Source: Malus domestica (taxonomy: Eukaryota > Streptophyta > Magnoliopsida > Rosales > Rosaceae). From it: a DNA stretch of 64,000 nt. Under the pieces are notes generated by a model. It was not told the DNA's origin, made no database searches, and saw only the letters and a list, made by a program, of their open reading frames with translations. Both the position numbers and the translations under genes were made by a program. This document shows, piece by piece, positions 12,326 to 25,900 of the stretch (the first letter of the stretch is position 1; every line of letters starts with the position of its first letter). The stretch covers positions 32,914,001 to 32,978,000 of the forward strand of contig NC_091667.1 of NCBI RefSeq assembly GCF_042453785.1, written 5' to 3'.

Positions 12326-12809
12326 GGCTAAACTGCCAATTTGCCCCTTGAACTATCACTCAACTTTCAATTTCTCCCATGAACTTTTTAATTGGAAAAT
12401 TAAGGATTTAAACTAATTTTTTTGGTCGATTTCCCGCCTACCGTTAGTTTTTCATAGATTTCATACAAATTAACGTTAACTCTTATCATGTGCACACCAT
12501 GTAACTCTCCTTTGTGGACAAAAACTTCACTTAACTAGACATTTAAGCACAAAACCTATAGAATCACACATATTTGCATAGCTTTATATTTTAGAAATCT
12601 AAGGTTTTTAATTATTTTAAACCGAACTACCCACACTTGTTGTGCACATGCTTCCATTTAACAGAAATTTGGATGGAACGAATGAAGAATTAACAGCAGG
12701 GGTAAATCGGTCAAAAAATTAGTTTAAGTCCTTAATTTTTCAATTAAAAAGTTCATGGGGGAAATCGAAAGTTATGTGATAATTCATGAGGCATATCAGC
12801 AGTTTATTC
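12326..12809. mobile_element. Mutator-like MITE, long terminal inverted repeats
   Basis: A 484-bp element with terminal inverted repeats of about 105 bp: the left arm GAACTTTTTAATTGGAAAAT reads as ATTTTTCAATTAAAAAGTTC in the right arm, with TTAGTTTAAGTCC-type sequence inside. It is flanked by a perfect 10-bp direct repeat ATTAATATAT (12316-12325 and 12810-12819). Long TIRs with a 9-11 bp duplication fit Mutator-type MITEs. It has no coding capacity. The duplication is AT-rich, so chance similarity is possible but unlikely given the fit at both ends. Confidence 0.75.
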
Positions 12810-13721
12810 ATTAATATATACACACACACATACTCAGCCGATAATGTATAACCAGTTTGAAACACTGTAATAGCAACATTTTGAATGTTGACAAAGTTTA
12901 TCATTTATCAAGTCAAACCACAACCACGTAACCCAACGAAAACAACTTGAGTTGAGAATTATGACTAAGGTCATCTCCAATTGAAACGGTTAAATATAAC
13001 TCTGTCTAAAATTATAGGTCTACAAAACGTTATTTTTTTAATATACAATGTCAAATTAACCGTAACCACATAAAACAAAAGGGTATAAGAAAGTACGGGA
13101 AGTGAGAGGACAGATAATCTGCCTCCAAGACCACTCCTTTTGATTATGAAGTTCTAATTATCAATAATGAATCTAATCATGCAGTATACAATGATGAAGA
13201 CAATGTTTAAAACACATTAAACAATAGGAATCATCATTACGTTTGTTTAGGTATTTTGAGATACGCCCTATACGCCAAAGATATATATTTTTTTAAAGTG
13301 TAATTTTTTATGAGTTTTTGCCACTTCATTTTTTTTATACATAATATTTTATAATATTAACAAAAAAATTAACGTCAAATTATATACTTCAGAAAACCCA
13401 TAAAAGTCCCGAGAGTTTCCTTCACAATTGTCAGATCATCAATTTCGTTAGACAGAATGGCGCGTGAAACCCTAATAATTTCGGACTCTTTTATAATCAC
13501 GTCACTAGAATATGAGGAGGAACTTCACACAGATCGATATAATAACAAATTAATTAAAAAGATGATTAATATTAATGTTAACAAGCACACAAAAGAAGAG
13601 AATAGTTGTGGGGAGAAATGGTGATTAGATTTTTTTTTAAAGTGAGATTATTTGTAGACTGTCCACCACGTAATATTTTTAACACAATTCTTATATCAAC
13701 GTTAAAAAAATTGTGTAGAAA

Positions 13722-13870
13722 ATATGAGAGATTTTTCAAGGTAATCGGAATATGAGATGATACATCACGTGTCATTATACAAATAGTGGAATATGTGTGT
13801 TAATAAGTTAATAACCTAAAAAATATAATTCCCCACCTCTTATATGAAAATACGTTGTGTACCACTCTGC
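13722..13870. repeat. Dispersed repeat, copy 1 (see 17777-17925)
   Basis: Shares AGAGATTTTTCAA, ATTATA(C/T)AAATAGTGGAAT and AATAACTTAAAAAATA-type stretches with 17777-17925 in the same order and strand. Probably a decayed transposable-element fragment; no termini identified. Confidence 0.6.
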
Positions 13871-13964
13871 TCCGGTAACAATGAAAATTTTCTCAAAAAA
13901 CATGGGGTGGTTGAGAATCAATAGAGAGTCTCACTTTAAAAGCTTCTGCGTAACATTTCTCACT

Positions 13965-14135
13965 AAGAAATGCTAAAGAGACTCTCCATGTATTATCCAC
14001 TAGTGCCACCTCATATTTGTGGCACAATTCTCATTTTTATCTTATTATAAAACAATGTACTAAAAAAATGAAATGATATAAAATTCACAAAAAAGCTTGC
14101 CTTGAGAGAAGCTCCTTAGTATTTCTCCTTCTCGG
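13965..14135. mobile_element. Short palindromic MITE-like element
   Basis: The left arm CTAAGAAATGCTAAAGAGACT and the right arm, whose reverse complement reads AGAAATACTAAGGAGCTTC, are imperfect inverted repeats around an AT-rich centre. Exact ends and target duplication were not resolved. Confidence 0.5.
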
Positions 14136-16539
14136 TTGTTGGATAAGTAATGTTTGGCAACAGCAGCAGCTTGATGCAGGCTTTTGCAGCAGCAGCATTC
14201 ACTTAAACAAACGACAGGCCTCCTTCGTTTAAAGCTGGCCGTGCTAGCTTTTTAATTCCATTATTTTAAAACTCCTCCGTCTTGTGCATGTATTACTAGG
14301 ATTTGGACCTCCTGCAATATCTATTTTCTACGGTTTCTTCTCTTTAGACTAAATCTTTTGAATTTAAAATAAATGTAGTCTCTTAATGAGCTCCATCATT
14401 AACCAGCACGTGTTTATAAATTTAACTTTTTTTAATTTTGTTATCGTAATTTTAATACGTGTCAAACAATAATTGACACACTTATTTTAGGTGAAGATTT
14501 GATCTTGATCTTCTTTTTATGTTTTTCAATATAAGATTTTCATTTTATGAGTGATTTTTCATTAAAAAATGATTCTCACACTACAAATTATTTACTATAA
14601 TAAAGTATGTTTTGATCAATGTTTGAAAATTTTCGATATAGAAATATCAAAAAAATCAGATAAAGATATGAAAGGGAGTAAACTTCACTTCATATTAGAG
14701 AAACTCATAAATTTTGACTAAAATCGATAGATTTCATCAATATTTTCGACATATAAGTTAAATTAAATATTGACGAACTATCATGTCACATTTTCTAAAG
14801 TTTCATTTTGAATTTTCCCATTTTAGATCAAATTTTCATCATTTTCATCGAAGACAATAGATATCGATATATCTATCTATATGCTTATAAATTTGGATAT
14901 GGCATTTTTAATAATGATTTTGGTTTATTTAATTTAAAGATCAAATAACTGCATGAGGTGAGTTGGAGTGTGAAAATCTCACCCACATTCCTATTGTCAA
15001 ATCAAATGCGAATTCTGTAGATAGATGCAGTTATGAAAATCGTATAAATCAAGCAGAGCCACAGAGTTGAACCAGTGTCGCACAGCTGTGAAAAATAAAG
15101 TGTTACAAAATATTCAATGTCACGTTTCTGGCTCTACTTCGAAAAAAACTTGTGTATGAGTGACCACATTATTCACCGAAAAACTCCCACAAAAATATGA
15201 AACTGTTATGTTTTAGTCTTAATTAACCAATACTAGTTAGGAAAACTAACGAAAAGTAAAAAAAAAAATATCTTTTAATGAAAAGTCATTTTTAAAGGTA
15301 TAGTAAATAATACTAGAGAAAGTTATAAATGTGATTTTTCATTAAAAATGAACAGTACCGAAAGTGTTTTGTTAAAACTCCTATACTAGTTTGACTCGAT
15401 GTGAGAAACCACGTCAGCTTTATACAAATTGCGTTCATCTTCTTATAACATAGGTGAACTATTAGCGTTGGCTTCGACATTTTGAATGCTAACGAAATCA
15501 ATTGGGTCGCGGGTCCAACTAAATTACCAATTGAACCGCAACCGCTCATTTTTATTTCTAACACATCTTTGTTAAGTTTTGTTTATCGATTTGCTTTAAT
15601 TCATTCTATTTAACAATCGAAATAAAAAAAGGTACGTAAGAGGTTCAAATAGTTGTGTTAATAGTACTATCATATTTATATTAGGACACATAATATAAAT
15701 TGTTAAATCACACAATGAGTCATGTACAGTATATAGCCTATAGGATATAGGGTGTGCTAATAGTCATATACAGTGTTATATAACCTCTGGTCGGCGACAA
15801 CCCAAACCCATTAATCCAAGCCACATTAATCGTACACCAGCGAGAAATAAGAATATGTATGTATGTATGCGAGATCTTTAAGAGGATTGATCTCTATTAT
15901 TTTTTAAATGAGGATATCTTGTAGAGCCCATGCCTACATCAAACTTCAATAATTCGAACAGTCAAATTTTTAAGTTGGATCTTATAGATCATTCTTGTAT
16001 AATATTAGCAAATTCAAAAATATTTAAAACATCTAATTGAGTTTAAAAAAAATTGACAAATACTTTGTTTTATAAGAAACAATTAAATTTCATTGTGATA
16101 ATTAAATTGACAAATGATTTTGGATTAAATTGAACTTTTGTAAAGATGATCTATCAATCAAGACTTACAAAATAGACGGTTCAGATCGTTGAAATTTGAC
16201 ATGAAATGAGCCATCTAACCAATCTTCATTTTTACATAAAAATGGATAACCCTTTAGATAAAGGGCCTGTATATATATGTTACCCAATAATTTGCATTAT
16301 TTGGATTATAGCTAGTAAAATACATAACAAGTATAGTACGTGAACTCTTTGTTAATTTTTTTTTGTTTGAAAAACATGGCCATTTTTATAAAACTTAAAA
16401 ATTTATTTACTTAAAATATTTATGCTTTATTATCGTTTCAATAATATAAGAAAAATATGTATAGAATATATGAATTTTTTATGTACCATTAAAAGACAAT
16501 ATAAGTAACATGGATTAAATGTGAAAAATAAGTAAGTAT

Positions 16540-16815
16540 ATGTATAAAAAGACATATCATGAAAGTTAAAAAAAAGTGCAATTTAACAAATTATTAAGAT
16601 ATGTACAAAAAAAAGTATTTTAAAAATACATATATACATATATATATATATAATAACATGTATCATATTTTAATGATCTGAATCGTCTATTTTGTACTTA
16701 AATACATGTATAATAAACATATCATACGTGAAAGTTAAAAAAAGGTGCAATTTAACAAATTATTAAGTTATGTACAAAAAACAAAAGTATTTTAAAAATA
16801 CATATATATGTATGT
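16540..16815. repeat. Two direct repeats of about 115 bp
   Basis: The stretch GTGCAATTTAACAAATTATT followed by AAG(A/T)TATGTACAAAAAA and AGTATTTTAAAAATACATAT appears near 16577 and again near 16745 with few differences. Local duplication in AT-rich intergenic DNA. Confidence 0.75.
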
Positions 16816-17776
16816 TTATCAAACAAATATTATATGTTAATTTACTATGTTACAAATATAAATATATATGTATATATATATATATATAGAACACATTGAA
16901 AAATCTATGCGTGAGGGAGGCACCTACCTCTAGCATAAAACAATAAAAACAAAGCGTCAAAAAACTGAAAAAAGTGACAGACAGCTATAGCGTATATATA
17001 TAGGTTAGAGCCAGACAGTCTGCGTCTGAGCCTATAAACCAAAGACAAGGCCGGCGTATAAGCAGCCGGTGACCCGCCGTCAGCAATTGTACTACCGGCG
17101 TGACAGTTGCCGAGTCCAACTTTTAAACCCATTGGCACTGTCACTGGGACCCACCTTCATCACTATCACATTTAAGATTCCTTGGGTTACCTCCCGTTCC
17201 TCAATTGTGAGATATTGTTTACTATGCTGGAACGATTCGATATATTATTGTTTGGTATACCGTATACCATACTGTTTTTCCAACGTACTAAAAAGTTTAG
17301 TAATTTTAACGAAAATGTTTCAGTATATATTATTTATTTTAACGAAAAATTATATTTTTACATACAAATATTATCATATTATACTTTAATAAAGTTACGC
17401 TACTTAAAAGACAAATGTATCATGCAGTGTGCCAAATGTATCGATTAACATACATTTCTCTTTAAATCATTGTTAAAGTCAATCTCCAGTTACGATTTTG
17501 ACCGTTAATGCATTCACATGTATTAAGAGTTAGAGATAAATTAACCAGCATGCTTATGAGTTGATTTTGACTAATAATGCAAGTTGACCAAGATTAGTTT
17601 GTGTCGTCGGAGACAAAATATTATAACTTTAAATGTCATCCACATCGACCAAATATACTTCAATGTTCGAAAAACTAGCATCAATCTTTGTAATTGTTGT
17701 GAAAATTTTGAGTGTGCATGCAAACAAGAAGCAGAAAAATGGGTTTGGTCGAACGAACAATGACTCAAATCAGAAG

Positions 17777-17925
17777 AGATTTTTCAATGTGATCAGTACA
17801 CGAGATAATACATAACATATCATTATATAAATAGTGGAATATGTATGTTAAAAAATTAATAACTTAAAAAATAAAATATCTCACAATTTCTATAAAACAC
17901 TTGATATATCATCCGTGTTACCATC
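17777..17925. repeat. Dispersed repeat, copy 2 (see 13722-13870)
   Basis: Same order of blocks as the copy 4 kb upstream, including AAATAGTGGAATATGTATGT. Confidence 0.6.
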
Positions 17926-18850
17926 ATAAATTTCTCTCAAACCCGCAAAGCAACGGAACTTTGTTGTTGGTGGGACATGCAAAAACTAAACTTGGTGTGG
18001 GACCCCATGCAAACAAGGAAGGAATGTGGGACCCTGAGATTTGGTTGAGATATAAAAGAGGGGGGGGGGGCATAGGGGATTGATTGTATCCATCGTAACA
18101 CACGTGACAACTTCACCCTCTATAATTAATTTTAATTCTTTCGTCCTTTTTAATCATTCCAATCTTTTTAAGAGACGATATGATGAATGGATGGTCATCC
18201 ACATTTTTATTTTTCAATCAATTTTTGTTATTTGATTTTTTTAAGTTTAAGTAATTAGACGTTAGAATTTGAAAAGAGTATATGAAAGATTAAAAATAAA
18301 TAACATCAATCACGGTAAATTGGTCGTGTTTTCAATAAAGAACAAGATTTACTCGTCCAACAACATGAGAATTGGTTGTCTTTTTAACATTGACTTATGT
18401 GCCCATAACTGCTGATGAGTTGTGAGCCTCATATGTATCAATGTTAGAAAGCCAATTACATGAACGACTGACTCTAGCATGATTGATTAAAGAGTTGAAC
18501 AAAAATGGTTGTGAATTATGTTGGACCGGTAAAAGCTTCTATCCAGATTCGGGCTTCGATCACTCTGAAAGCAGAAAATAAAAGCCCAACAATGGTCCAA
18601 TATCCCAGAGCCACAAAAGGCAATTTCACATTGGAGGCGAAGGTAATTTTCGTCAGCAACAGTTTTTAACTTATTTACGATCCATCTGCAGACCTCACAA
18701 ACGGATCGTGTTTATTATAGTGATGTCCTTGTTATTTTAATAAGTCATGTTATGCAAAACTCGTTATCTTAACTCATTCTTAATAGATGATCCGATAATA
18801 ATCCAATTTGTTAATGAATCGTGTCATTTCATGTCGATTTAACGGATCAC

Positions 18851-18951
18851 GTAATAGATTGTTATGTCTAATGTCTAAATCTAACTGTTGATAACTTATC
18901 TGTAATAGATTGTTATGTCTAATGTCTAAATCTAACAGTTGATAACTTATC
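18851..18951. repeat. 51-bp tandem duplication
   Basis: The unit GTAATAGATTGTTATGTCTA...GATAACTTATC occurs at 18851-18900 and 18902-18951 with one substitution. Confidence 0.85.
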
Positions 18952-19586
18952 GGATTTTTAACAGTTGATCCTGTAACGATCAAACTCATTAACGAATTCT
19001 TAACAGAAGACCCGATAACAACTAACGGGTTAACCCAAACCTGTTATTTTCGTGACATTTCGTGTTAGATTAACGGGTCGTACAATAAATTTCCAAGTAT
19101 ACTTCTATCACAATAATTTACTAAATAGTGGGGCGCAAACTCATTATATCAGAGCAATAGCATTGAGTGAAGAACCAGTTTCCAGTTTTCACCTGTACGA
19201 GAGGAAGATGGACCAAAACACCAACGTACGAGAGAAGAAGGTGAAACAAGCAAATCCGAGATGAACCAAATGACCGACAATCAAACGATCGGATATTCGG
19301 ACGTGATTTCAGAAGAATAGGGCAAGTTTTCCATCAGACAGAAATGCAGACCTTAATATGTAGAGACGTAGTAAGTTCAATTTCGACACCATGAATTATT
19401 GTTCAACATAACAAGAACACAGGACATGACAATTCATATATTCCAAAAGTGGTACAGAGAGAAGCTAAATATTCGTGGCGGACGGTTGCATGAAATGTAA
19501 TATCAGTTCAGGAACAAGAAAATTTAGGACAAGAAAGACGAGAAAAACAAATCATCCTTCACTGCGTCTGATGTTAAGATACCGGG

Positions 19587-21689
19587 TCAGGAATCAGCAT
19601 TGTGCCAACCTTTGGTGCATGGAGGAATGCTCATAAACTCATCAAATTCCTTTACGTGTACGTCACAGCACTTCCACTGCGATACCGAAAGAAAAAATTG
19701 TTATTCAAATTATACATATTTATATATCTAGAGAGTTAAACACACAATGTTGGACCGAATTGACAATCATAGTAGTACACTCACCCCTCTCACTCTGTCG
19801 TGGAAAATAGCAGGCCCGGGATGGTAACTGCATGCACTCTCGTGGTTATCTTTCTCTTTGAAAGTTTTACCACACCCCTTATTCTTGCATGTCTGGGGCT
19901 GGTTTATGTCAACAATCTTTTTCGGTGGAGCAGAAGTGCCTTGATCATCAGTAATGCTTTCCGGAAGTGGAGTTGTTTCCACATTTACAGGCTTTGAGTT
20001 TATTTCTTTGGCTTGTGCACCTGGAAAAGGGAACATCGCTCAGAATCTCAGATGCCTTAAATGCAATACAAATTCTAATAAATCGATCAGCTATGCTATC
20101 ATTGAGAAGAAGTCTTATCTTATGTAAAGATATGAAGATTAAAATACACGACTAGTTGTACTCGAGAAAGATTAAAACCCCAACAAAATCCAAATACAAC
20201 AAAGCTTGGTTGTGTTTTTGCAAGACCTGAAGATTAGAATATTCACCATTTCCCTCAAATCGTGTTCCTCAGTAAATACTAAAGGGTAAAAATTCATCTT
20301 GTATCGCATCCTATTACTGTTATTTTTTAACACGCCCCTATCACTGATATCTTTCAGTGTTAAGGATCATTACCAGGCTTTGGAGATTAAATCACTCCCA
20401 CTTTTCCCTAAAACTCCCAATGAGAAGGTACTATTAGACTCTCTAATAGTTGCATTGTCATTAATATTTGAGTGCATATTGATTCTTTCACATTTTCTAT
20501 ACACATACTTTATATCATCTCCACGCAAACCAACCAACCTCCTGACCCGTTACACAATGTATGAAGAATAGACAGTAATCGAATGCTTCAAGCAACAAGC
20601 ATCAAATGAAAGTACCATGATCGGAACAGAAGAAACCCTGGCGACACCTAGAGCAGGACTGCTTTGACGATGCATCAGTAGCAGGAGCTGTAGTAGGAGA
20701 AGGAACAGGATCCTTAGGCTTTGGCTTCGCCAACACTGGTTTCTCTGTTGTGTGTTTACCTCTCTTACATCTGCTTTCACCAAATAGAGAAACGAAAGAA
20801 AAGAAGAGTTAAGTAACTTAACTGATACTAACAAAAATCTCAAATCCATAACTAACTCAGGACTCAATAATTCGACAAACAATCAAAATTTGCTTCAAAT
20901 CTCAGCGTTGTGACCATTCATTCTGTTGTGGAGTTATAGGGCATGCTTAAAAATACTAGTGGAATCGGTGCTTACCCTGGTAATTCTAAAAATAAGGTGA
21001 AATCATGACTTTTTTGCTTGCAACAACTCCACTCTTTAATCCCATCATGAAATATAGGCTGGGAAAAACAAGTACATTGTGCTTAAGTTATGGCATCGAC
21101 CCAAAAGCAAATCTAAAGAAACGCGATGTAACAACGAAATCAACAGGCAATACTTACTCCCTGAAAAGTTTGGAGATGCCGAAGCAATCAGCCGAGCCCA
21201 AACATGCAAGAAAAAAAAATTGAATTAACTTCCAATAACAAGGTTTTAAAATGCATAAAATTAAAAGCCTTCATAGTTTACAAAGCAAGCAAGGGAACAG
21301 ATTAATTAGATACACAATGTGCAGCATTCGGATCAATTAAACCCAATTTAGTTTGAAATTAGTTTAAACTAAAAAGCAAATTTCAAGGTCATTACTTTTA
21401 AGATTCAGATGAAAATATGCATTCAAGCAAATAATAAGAGTTAAAAAAAAAAAAACAGAATTTGAGATTAATCTCAGTTGGGATATTTTAATTATGCAAA
21501 TTGAACCAAAAGAAAAAGGGAAAACGATAATTTACTTTGCTTCTATCACATCCAAACCAGAGCACAGTAAGAGGGAGAGAGTACCGAATCGTGGTATTGA
21601 CAGGAGCCTTCGGGATTGTCGTCCTCGGAAAACATGGCGTTGCAGCCAATTCGCTGGCATTGAAACAGAGCTGCCCGCTGACCCTCCAT
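19587..21689 (-). CDS. RAR1: RAR1, CHORD-domain co-chaperone of NLR receptors
   Basis: RAR1 works with SGT1 and HSP90 to keep NLR immune receptors stable. Five exons (minus strand): 21585-21689, 20976-21058, 20616-20770, 19785-20020, 19587-19676, giving 222 residues (Arabidopsis RAR1 about 226). CHORD-I near residues 11-68 shows CQRIGCNAMFSEDDNPEGSC, then PIFHDGIKEWSCC and GKHTTEK. The plant CCCH linker is CSRCRQGFFCSDH near 101-113. CHORD-II near 158-218 shows CKNKGCGKTFKEKDNHESAC, HPGPAIFHDRVRG and WKCCDVHVKEFDEFM, and the protein ends shortly after PPCTKGWH. All zinc-binding Cys/His positions of both CHORDs that I know are present. The start ATG at 21689 begins MEGQRAALF just ahead of CHORD-I. 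Splice phases join cleanly at every exon. It lies 22 kb from an intact TIR-NBS-LRR gene, whose product is a plausible client class; that link is inference. Confidence 0.96.
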
Positions 21690-22921
21690 CCACTCTCGTC
21701 GGTCTCTGTGTCTGCCCGAGAAAAATACCAGAAAAAAAAAAGAGAAGGGAAACAAGAAGAAGACGACGCCGGAGGAGGGGACGACCGGGGGAGGAAGACC
21801 AGAAAACAAAGACTGACTGGAAAGTCCAACAGGAAACAAGAAACAGACTCGTACTTGATTATTCCCACACTCCTCTTTTTTCTTTCTAGAGAGTACGCCT
21901 GGTTGCTGGTTCTTTTACTTTTCCATCGGACTCAGAAGTCCATCGGCCCAATTTATTTGGGCTAGTCACATGGGCCGGACCGGTTGAAGCTGAACTGCTT
22001 TGATATAGCCCAGTTCAAATTCTCCTTACAGTAGTCTGGAAACTTAAGATTTTTGTATACCATTTGCCCTGGCGAAATTTAATGTGTTATAAAATAATGA
22101 TAAAGGTAGAAATGTCGATATGCAAATTTATGAAAATATCGACATTCATATAGGTTACATTAGTAAAAAATTATGAAAATTGACAATGGATTAGGTATAT
22201 CAACTCATTTAGGTTTAGTCAAATTAGAGAAAAATTTATCAAAAAAAACTTCAAAAGTTCAAATCTACAATGGATTCCAGCAAATTTTCTGTAGTGTATC
22301 AATAAATATCATCGATATTCATTGATTTTCTTATATCTCATTAAAATATGGTGAAGTTTACATTTCATCCCTTTTCCATATCGATGCTTGATTTTTCGGA
22401 TATTTGACAAAAATATCATCAATTTCTTCGATGTTTAATTTTTCGGGTATTTGACAAAATATCAATAATTTCACACATCTTAAACATTGATTATGAATTA
22501 TGTTAGCTTTTAGTAGTAGAATTGACAAAAGAAACATTAATTTAATAAGATAAAAATGTTTCAGTTGGTAGTATTTCTTCAAAAAATAATTCTGGAAGTC
22601 CATTTTTGGTACGATACAGTTTCCTAACGATCTCTAGTATTTGCAGCAACTTTTTCCCCAAATAGACTAGCATGCACACTTGAAGAGGAGCCCTACATAA
22701 ACATTCCTATTTACAAAATCCTCAAAAAAATTACAAAAATGATATGCTCTGTACACGATAATGCTCGAAGCTGGAACCGAACATCTTGAAGTGTCATCTG
22801 CAACATCTACAACGATGGAATTGGCAGCGAACTGAACACCGGACATTCACAAATCATACACAACTGAATTCGTAACATGATATGAATTGTGATCGGATGG
22901 TAGATAGACATGGGAAGGAGA
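21690..22921. other. RAR1 upstream / KEA downstream region
   Basis: Contains the probable RAR1 promoter (right side) and the KEA 3' end. The stretch 22090-22500 holds ATATCGA/GATATT-rich repetitive sequence that resembles, in reverse complement, the sequence near 14620-14760. No gene seen. Confidence 0.45.
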
Positions 22922-25900
22922 TCACAATATGCGGTTGTGCTGTGCGTCGATCATTGAAGCTTTCTCCTGTAAAAGCGGAGGAAACAGGAAATAAGCCGAG
23001 ACTTGAACTGCGGATAGCTTTCAGAAGCAAATTACAGTTTTAAGTAACTGCTGAATGCAAATCCATCCTGCTGCACGGATATGCATTTTAAAAGAGAGGA
23101 GAGGAGCCGCGAGCAATGCCTACTGTACAGTTCAAACTTCATAGGTATAACGTGCTTGCAAGTACGCATGCATGTGCTTCAAAGAGGAGGAAAGAGAGAG
23201 ACCTCGTTATATGGAGTACCCTCGGAAGGAAACCAGTGCATAAGAACTCCTAGGTTCATTATGGCGGGAGTCAACTTAAACAAGAGAGGAGTTGTAACCT
23301 GTAACATCATTTACTAGGGTAAGTTTTTGACAGAGAGTGCACGAGAGAGAAAATTATTGGACTCGTTCTCCACAAAAGGTAACATCAAAATAAAATTACC
23401 AGGCTAAGCGCTGTTGTTCCGAGAAGAAGCAGGTACATTTTTCCCTGTGAGAAATAGTTTGAAAAGACAATGATAAGAAAATCAACATGAAATCGAGGAA
23501 AATATGTAGATTCTATTTTGTGAACCCAAATTGACTGCAAGATGTGATTTCCTTCATTCAGGAATCAGGACCCTAACAGCTGGGATTCAAAACTGAATCC
23601 AGGTGAAGAAATTTAGACTAACCATAAGAGAGCTAAGTTACCTCAACAAGTTTAAGATTTGAGGCCCGACTTAAGAGGACAAAAGCAAATTCTCCAATTT
23701 GAGCAAGTGAGACTCCAACCTATAAAAAATAATCGAGGTTAAATAACTACAAATTAGCTTATCTGCAACAAATAAGATACGATTCGAATCTTATAAATCC
23801 ACTTACCACAAATGACGTCCTAAAGCTATATCCAAAGGCCTTAGTAACAATAGTAGCAACAGCAGTCTTTACAACTATAACTAGAATTACAGATGCTAGC
23901 AGTATGTCGACGTGGCTCCACAAGAAATGTACATGTATGAGCATTCCAATACTTGAAAGGAAGAGAGCTGCAAATAGGTTACGAATTGGTTCCACCTGCA
24001 ATGTACAAAAATATCAAATACAAGCATTACACATGAATCATAGTGTGATGGCTACGCATTTTTTCCAAGCTACTAGGATTATCAAACACGTAGTTAAAGA
24101 AGCCCCAAAAGAATCCAACACCATTACTTCTTAAGCACAAGTGGGGGAAAACAAAAAGGAAGCAAATAAACATGACTGCAACAGATTACGTAATACGTAA
24201 CTAGTAGAAATCCAGAAGAGTACCTGGTCTAAAGTATGTTGTGCAAGGTCAGTGGTTGATATCATAACTCCAGCCACAAATGAACCCAACTCAAGGCTAA
24301 GGCCCAACTTATCACTGCACTGAAAAGGTTACAAGAGATTCACTAGAATTAAAATAGCATTGAGAATTACAAATATGTAGAAAGATCCCTGCATTAGAAC
24401 CGTGTTACTGTTATTGTGTAACCAGAAATTCTGGAAATTCAAGTTGCGCAACAACTCAGCAGCCAATACTCAGCCAACATTGGACCAATAAGCGACTATG
24501 GTAATTATAATGTGTAAAAAGTCGGAACAGCACTTAAAAGCATGCAGATTGAGCAGGAAAACTAAATTTGGAGTCCATTAGCATTTTGAATAGTATTAAC
24601 CCTTGATATGAGACAACAACAACAACAACAACAACAACAAAGCCTTTTCCCACTAAGTGGGGTCGGCTATATGAATCCTAGAACGCCATTGCGCTCGGTT
24701 TTGTGTCATGTCCTCCGTTAGATCCAAGTACTCTAAGTCTTTTCTTAGAGTCTCTTCCAAAGTTGTCCTAGGTCTTCCTCTACCCCTTCGGCCCTGAACC
24801 TCTGTCCCGTAGTCACATCTTCGAACCGGAGCGTCAGTCGGCCTTCTTTGCACATGTTCAAAATCACCGGAGCCGATTTTCTCTCATATTTCCTACAATT
24901 TCGGCTACTCCTACTTTACCTCGGATATCCTCATTCCCAATCTTATCCTTTCTCGTGTGCCCACACATCCCACGAAGCATCCTCATCTCCGCTACACCCA
25001 TTTTGTGTACGTGTTGATGCTTCACCACCCAACATTCTGTGTCATACAACATCGCTAGCCTTATTGCCGTCCTATAAAATTTTCCCTTGAGCTTCAGTGG
25101 CCTACGACGGTCACACAACACGCCGGATGCACTCTTTCCATCCAGCTCGTATTCTATGGTTGAGATCTCCATCTAATTCTCCGTTCTCTTGCAAGATAGA
25201 TCCTAGGTAGCGAAAACGATCGCTTTTTGTGATCTTCGCTAGATTGCTCCGGTCATTAGTGTGGATAAGTATATAAATGGATAGAGATAGGAAAGCAAAC
25301 ACAAGATGTACATGGTTCACCCAGATTGGCTACGTCCACGGAATAGAAGAGTTCTCATTAATTGTGAAGGGTTTACACAAGTACATAGGTTCAAGCTCTC
25401 ATTTAGTGAGTACAAGTGAATGATTTAGTACAAATGACATTAGGAAATATTGTGGGAGAATGATCTCGTAATCACGAAACTTCTAAGTATCGGAGTGTGG
25501 TGTCGTCTTGACTTGCCTTATCTGTCTCATAGGTAGATGTGGCATCTTCTCTGGAAGTACTCTTCCTCCATCCAGGGGTGGTATCTTTAACTGGTGGAGA
25601 TGCACAAGGTAATGTATCAATTTCACTTGAAGCTTACTTGTAGTTTCAGGCTTGGTCAAGCGCGATACAAACCATGTAGTAGGAGTCCCCCAAGTCGCCG
25701 AGCTAGGGGGTCTGCTGAAAGAGGTGACAGACAAGGTAAGCAATCAGAGCTCCGACTGATTGTTCACCTTCTCCCCATCTTGCAGCAGCATGAAGGATAA
25801 AGAGAAGAAAAATGAGAAGAGATGATATGAGATACTTTTGCTTTTGAAGAAGTAACTTTCCACAGGCTTATTCTTGAACTGGTTTTCTGGTTTCCTCCAG

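Larger units (their letters stand above)
12820..19586. other. Long gene-poor AT-rich interval
   Basis: About 6.8 kb between ERL and RAR1 (transcribed the same way) without a gene I can support. It holds a MITE near 13965-14135, a repeat pair (13722-13870 and 17777-17925), a direct repeat at 16540-16815, AT microsatellites near 16630-16655 and 16860-16890, a G10 run at 18061-18070 and a 51-bp tandem duplication at 18851-18951. All reading frames are short and unlike known families. Confidence 0.6.

Noticed and set aside
21494-21965. Plus-strand Arg-rich frames of 131 and 142 codons
   Set aside because: Antisense to RAR1 exon 1 and its purine-rich leader.
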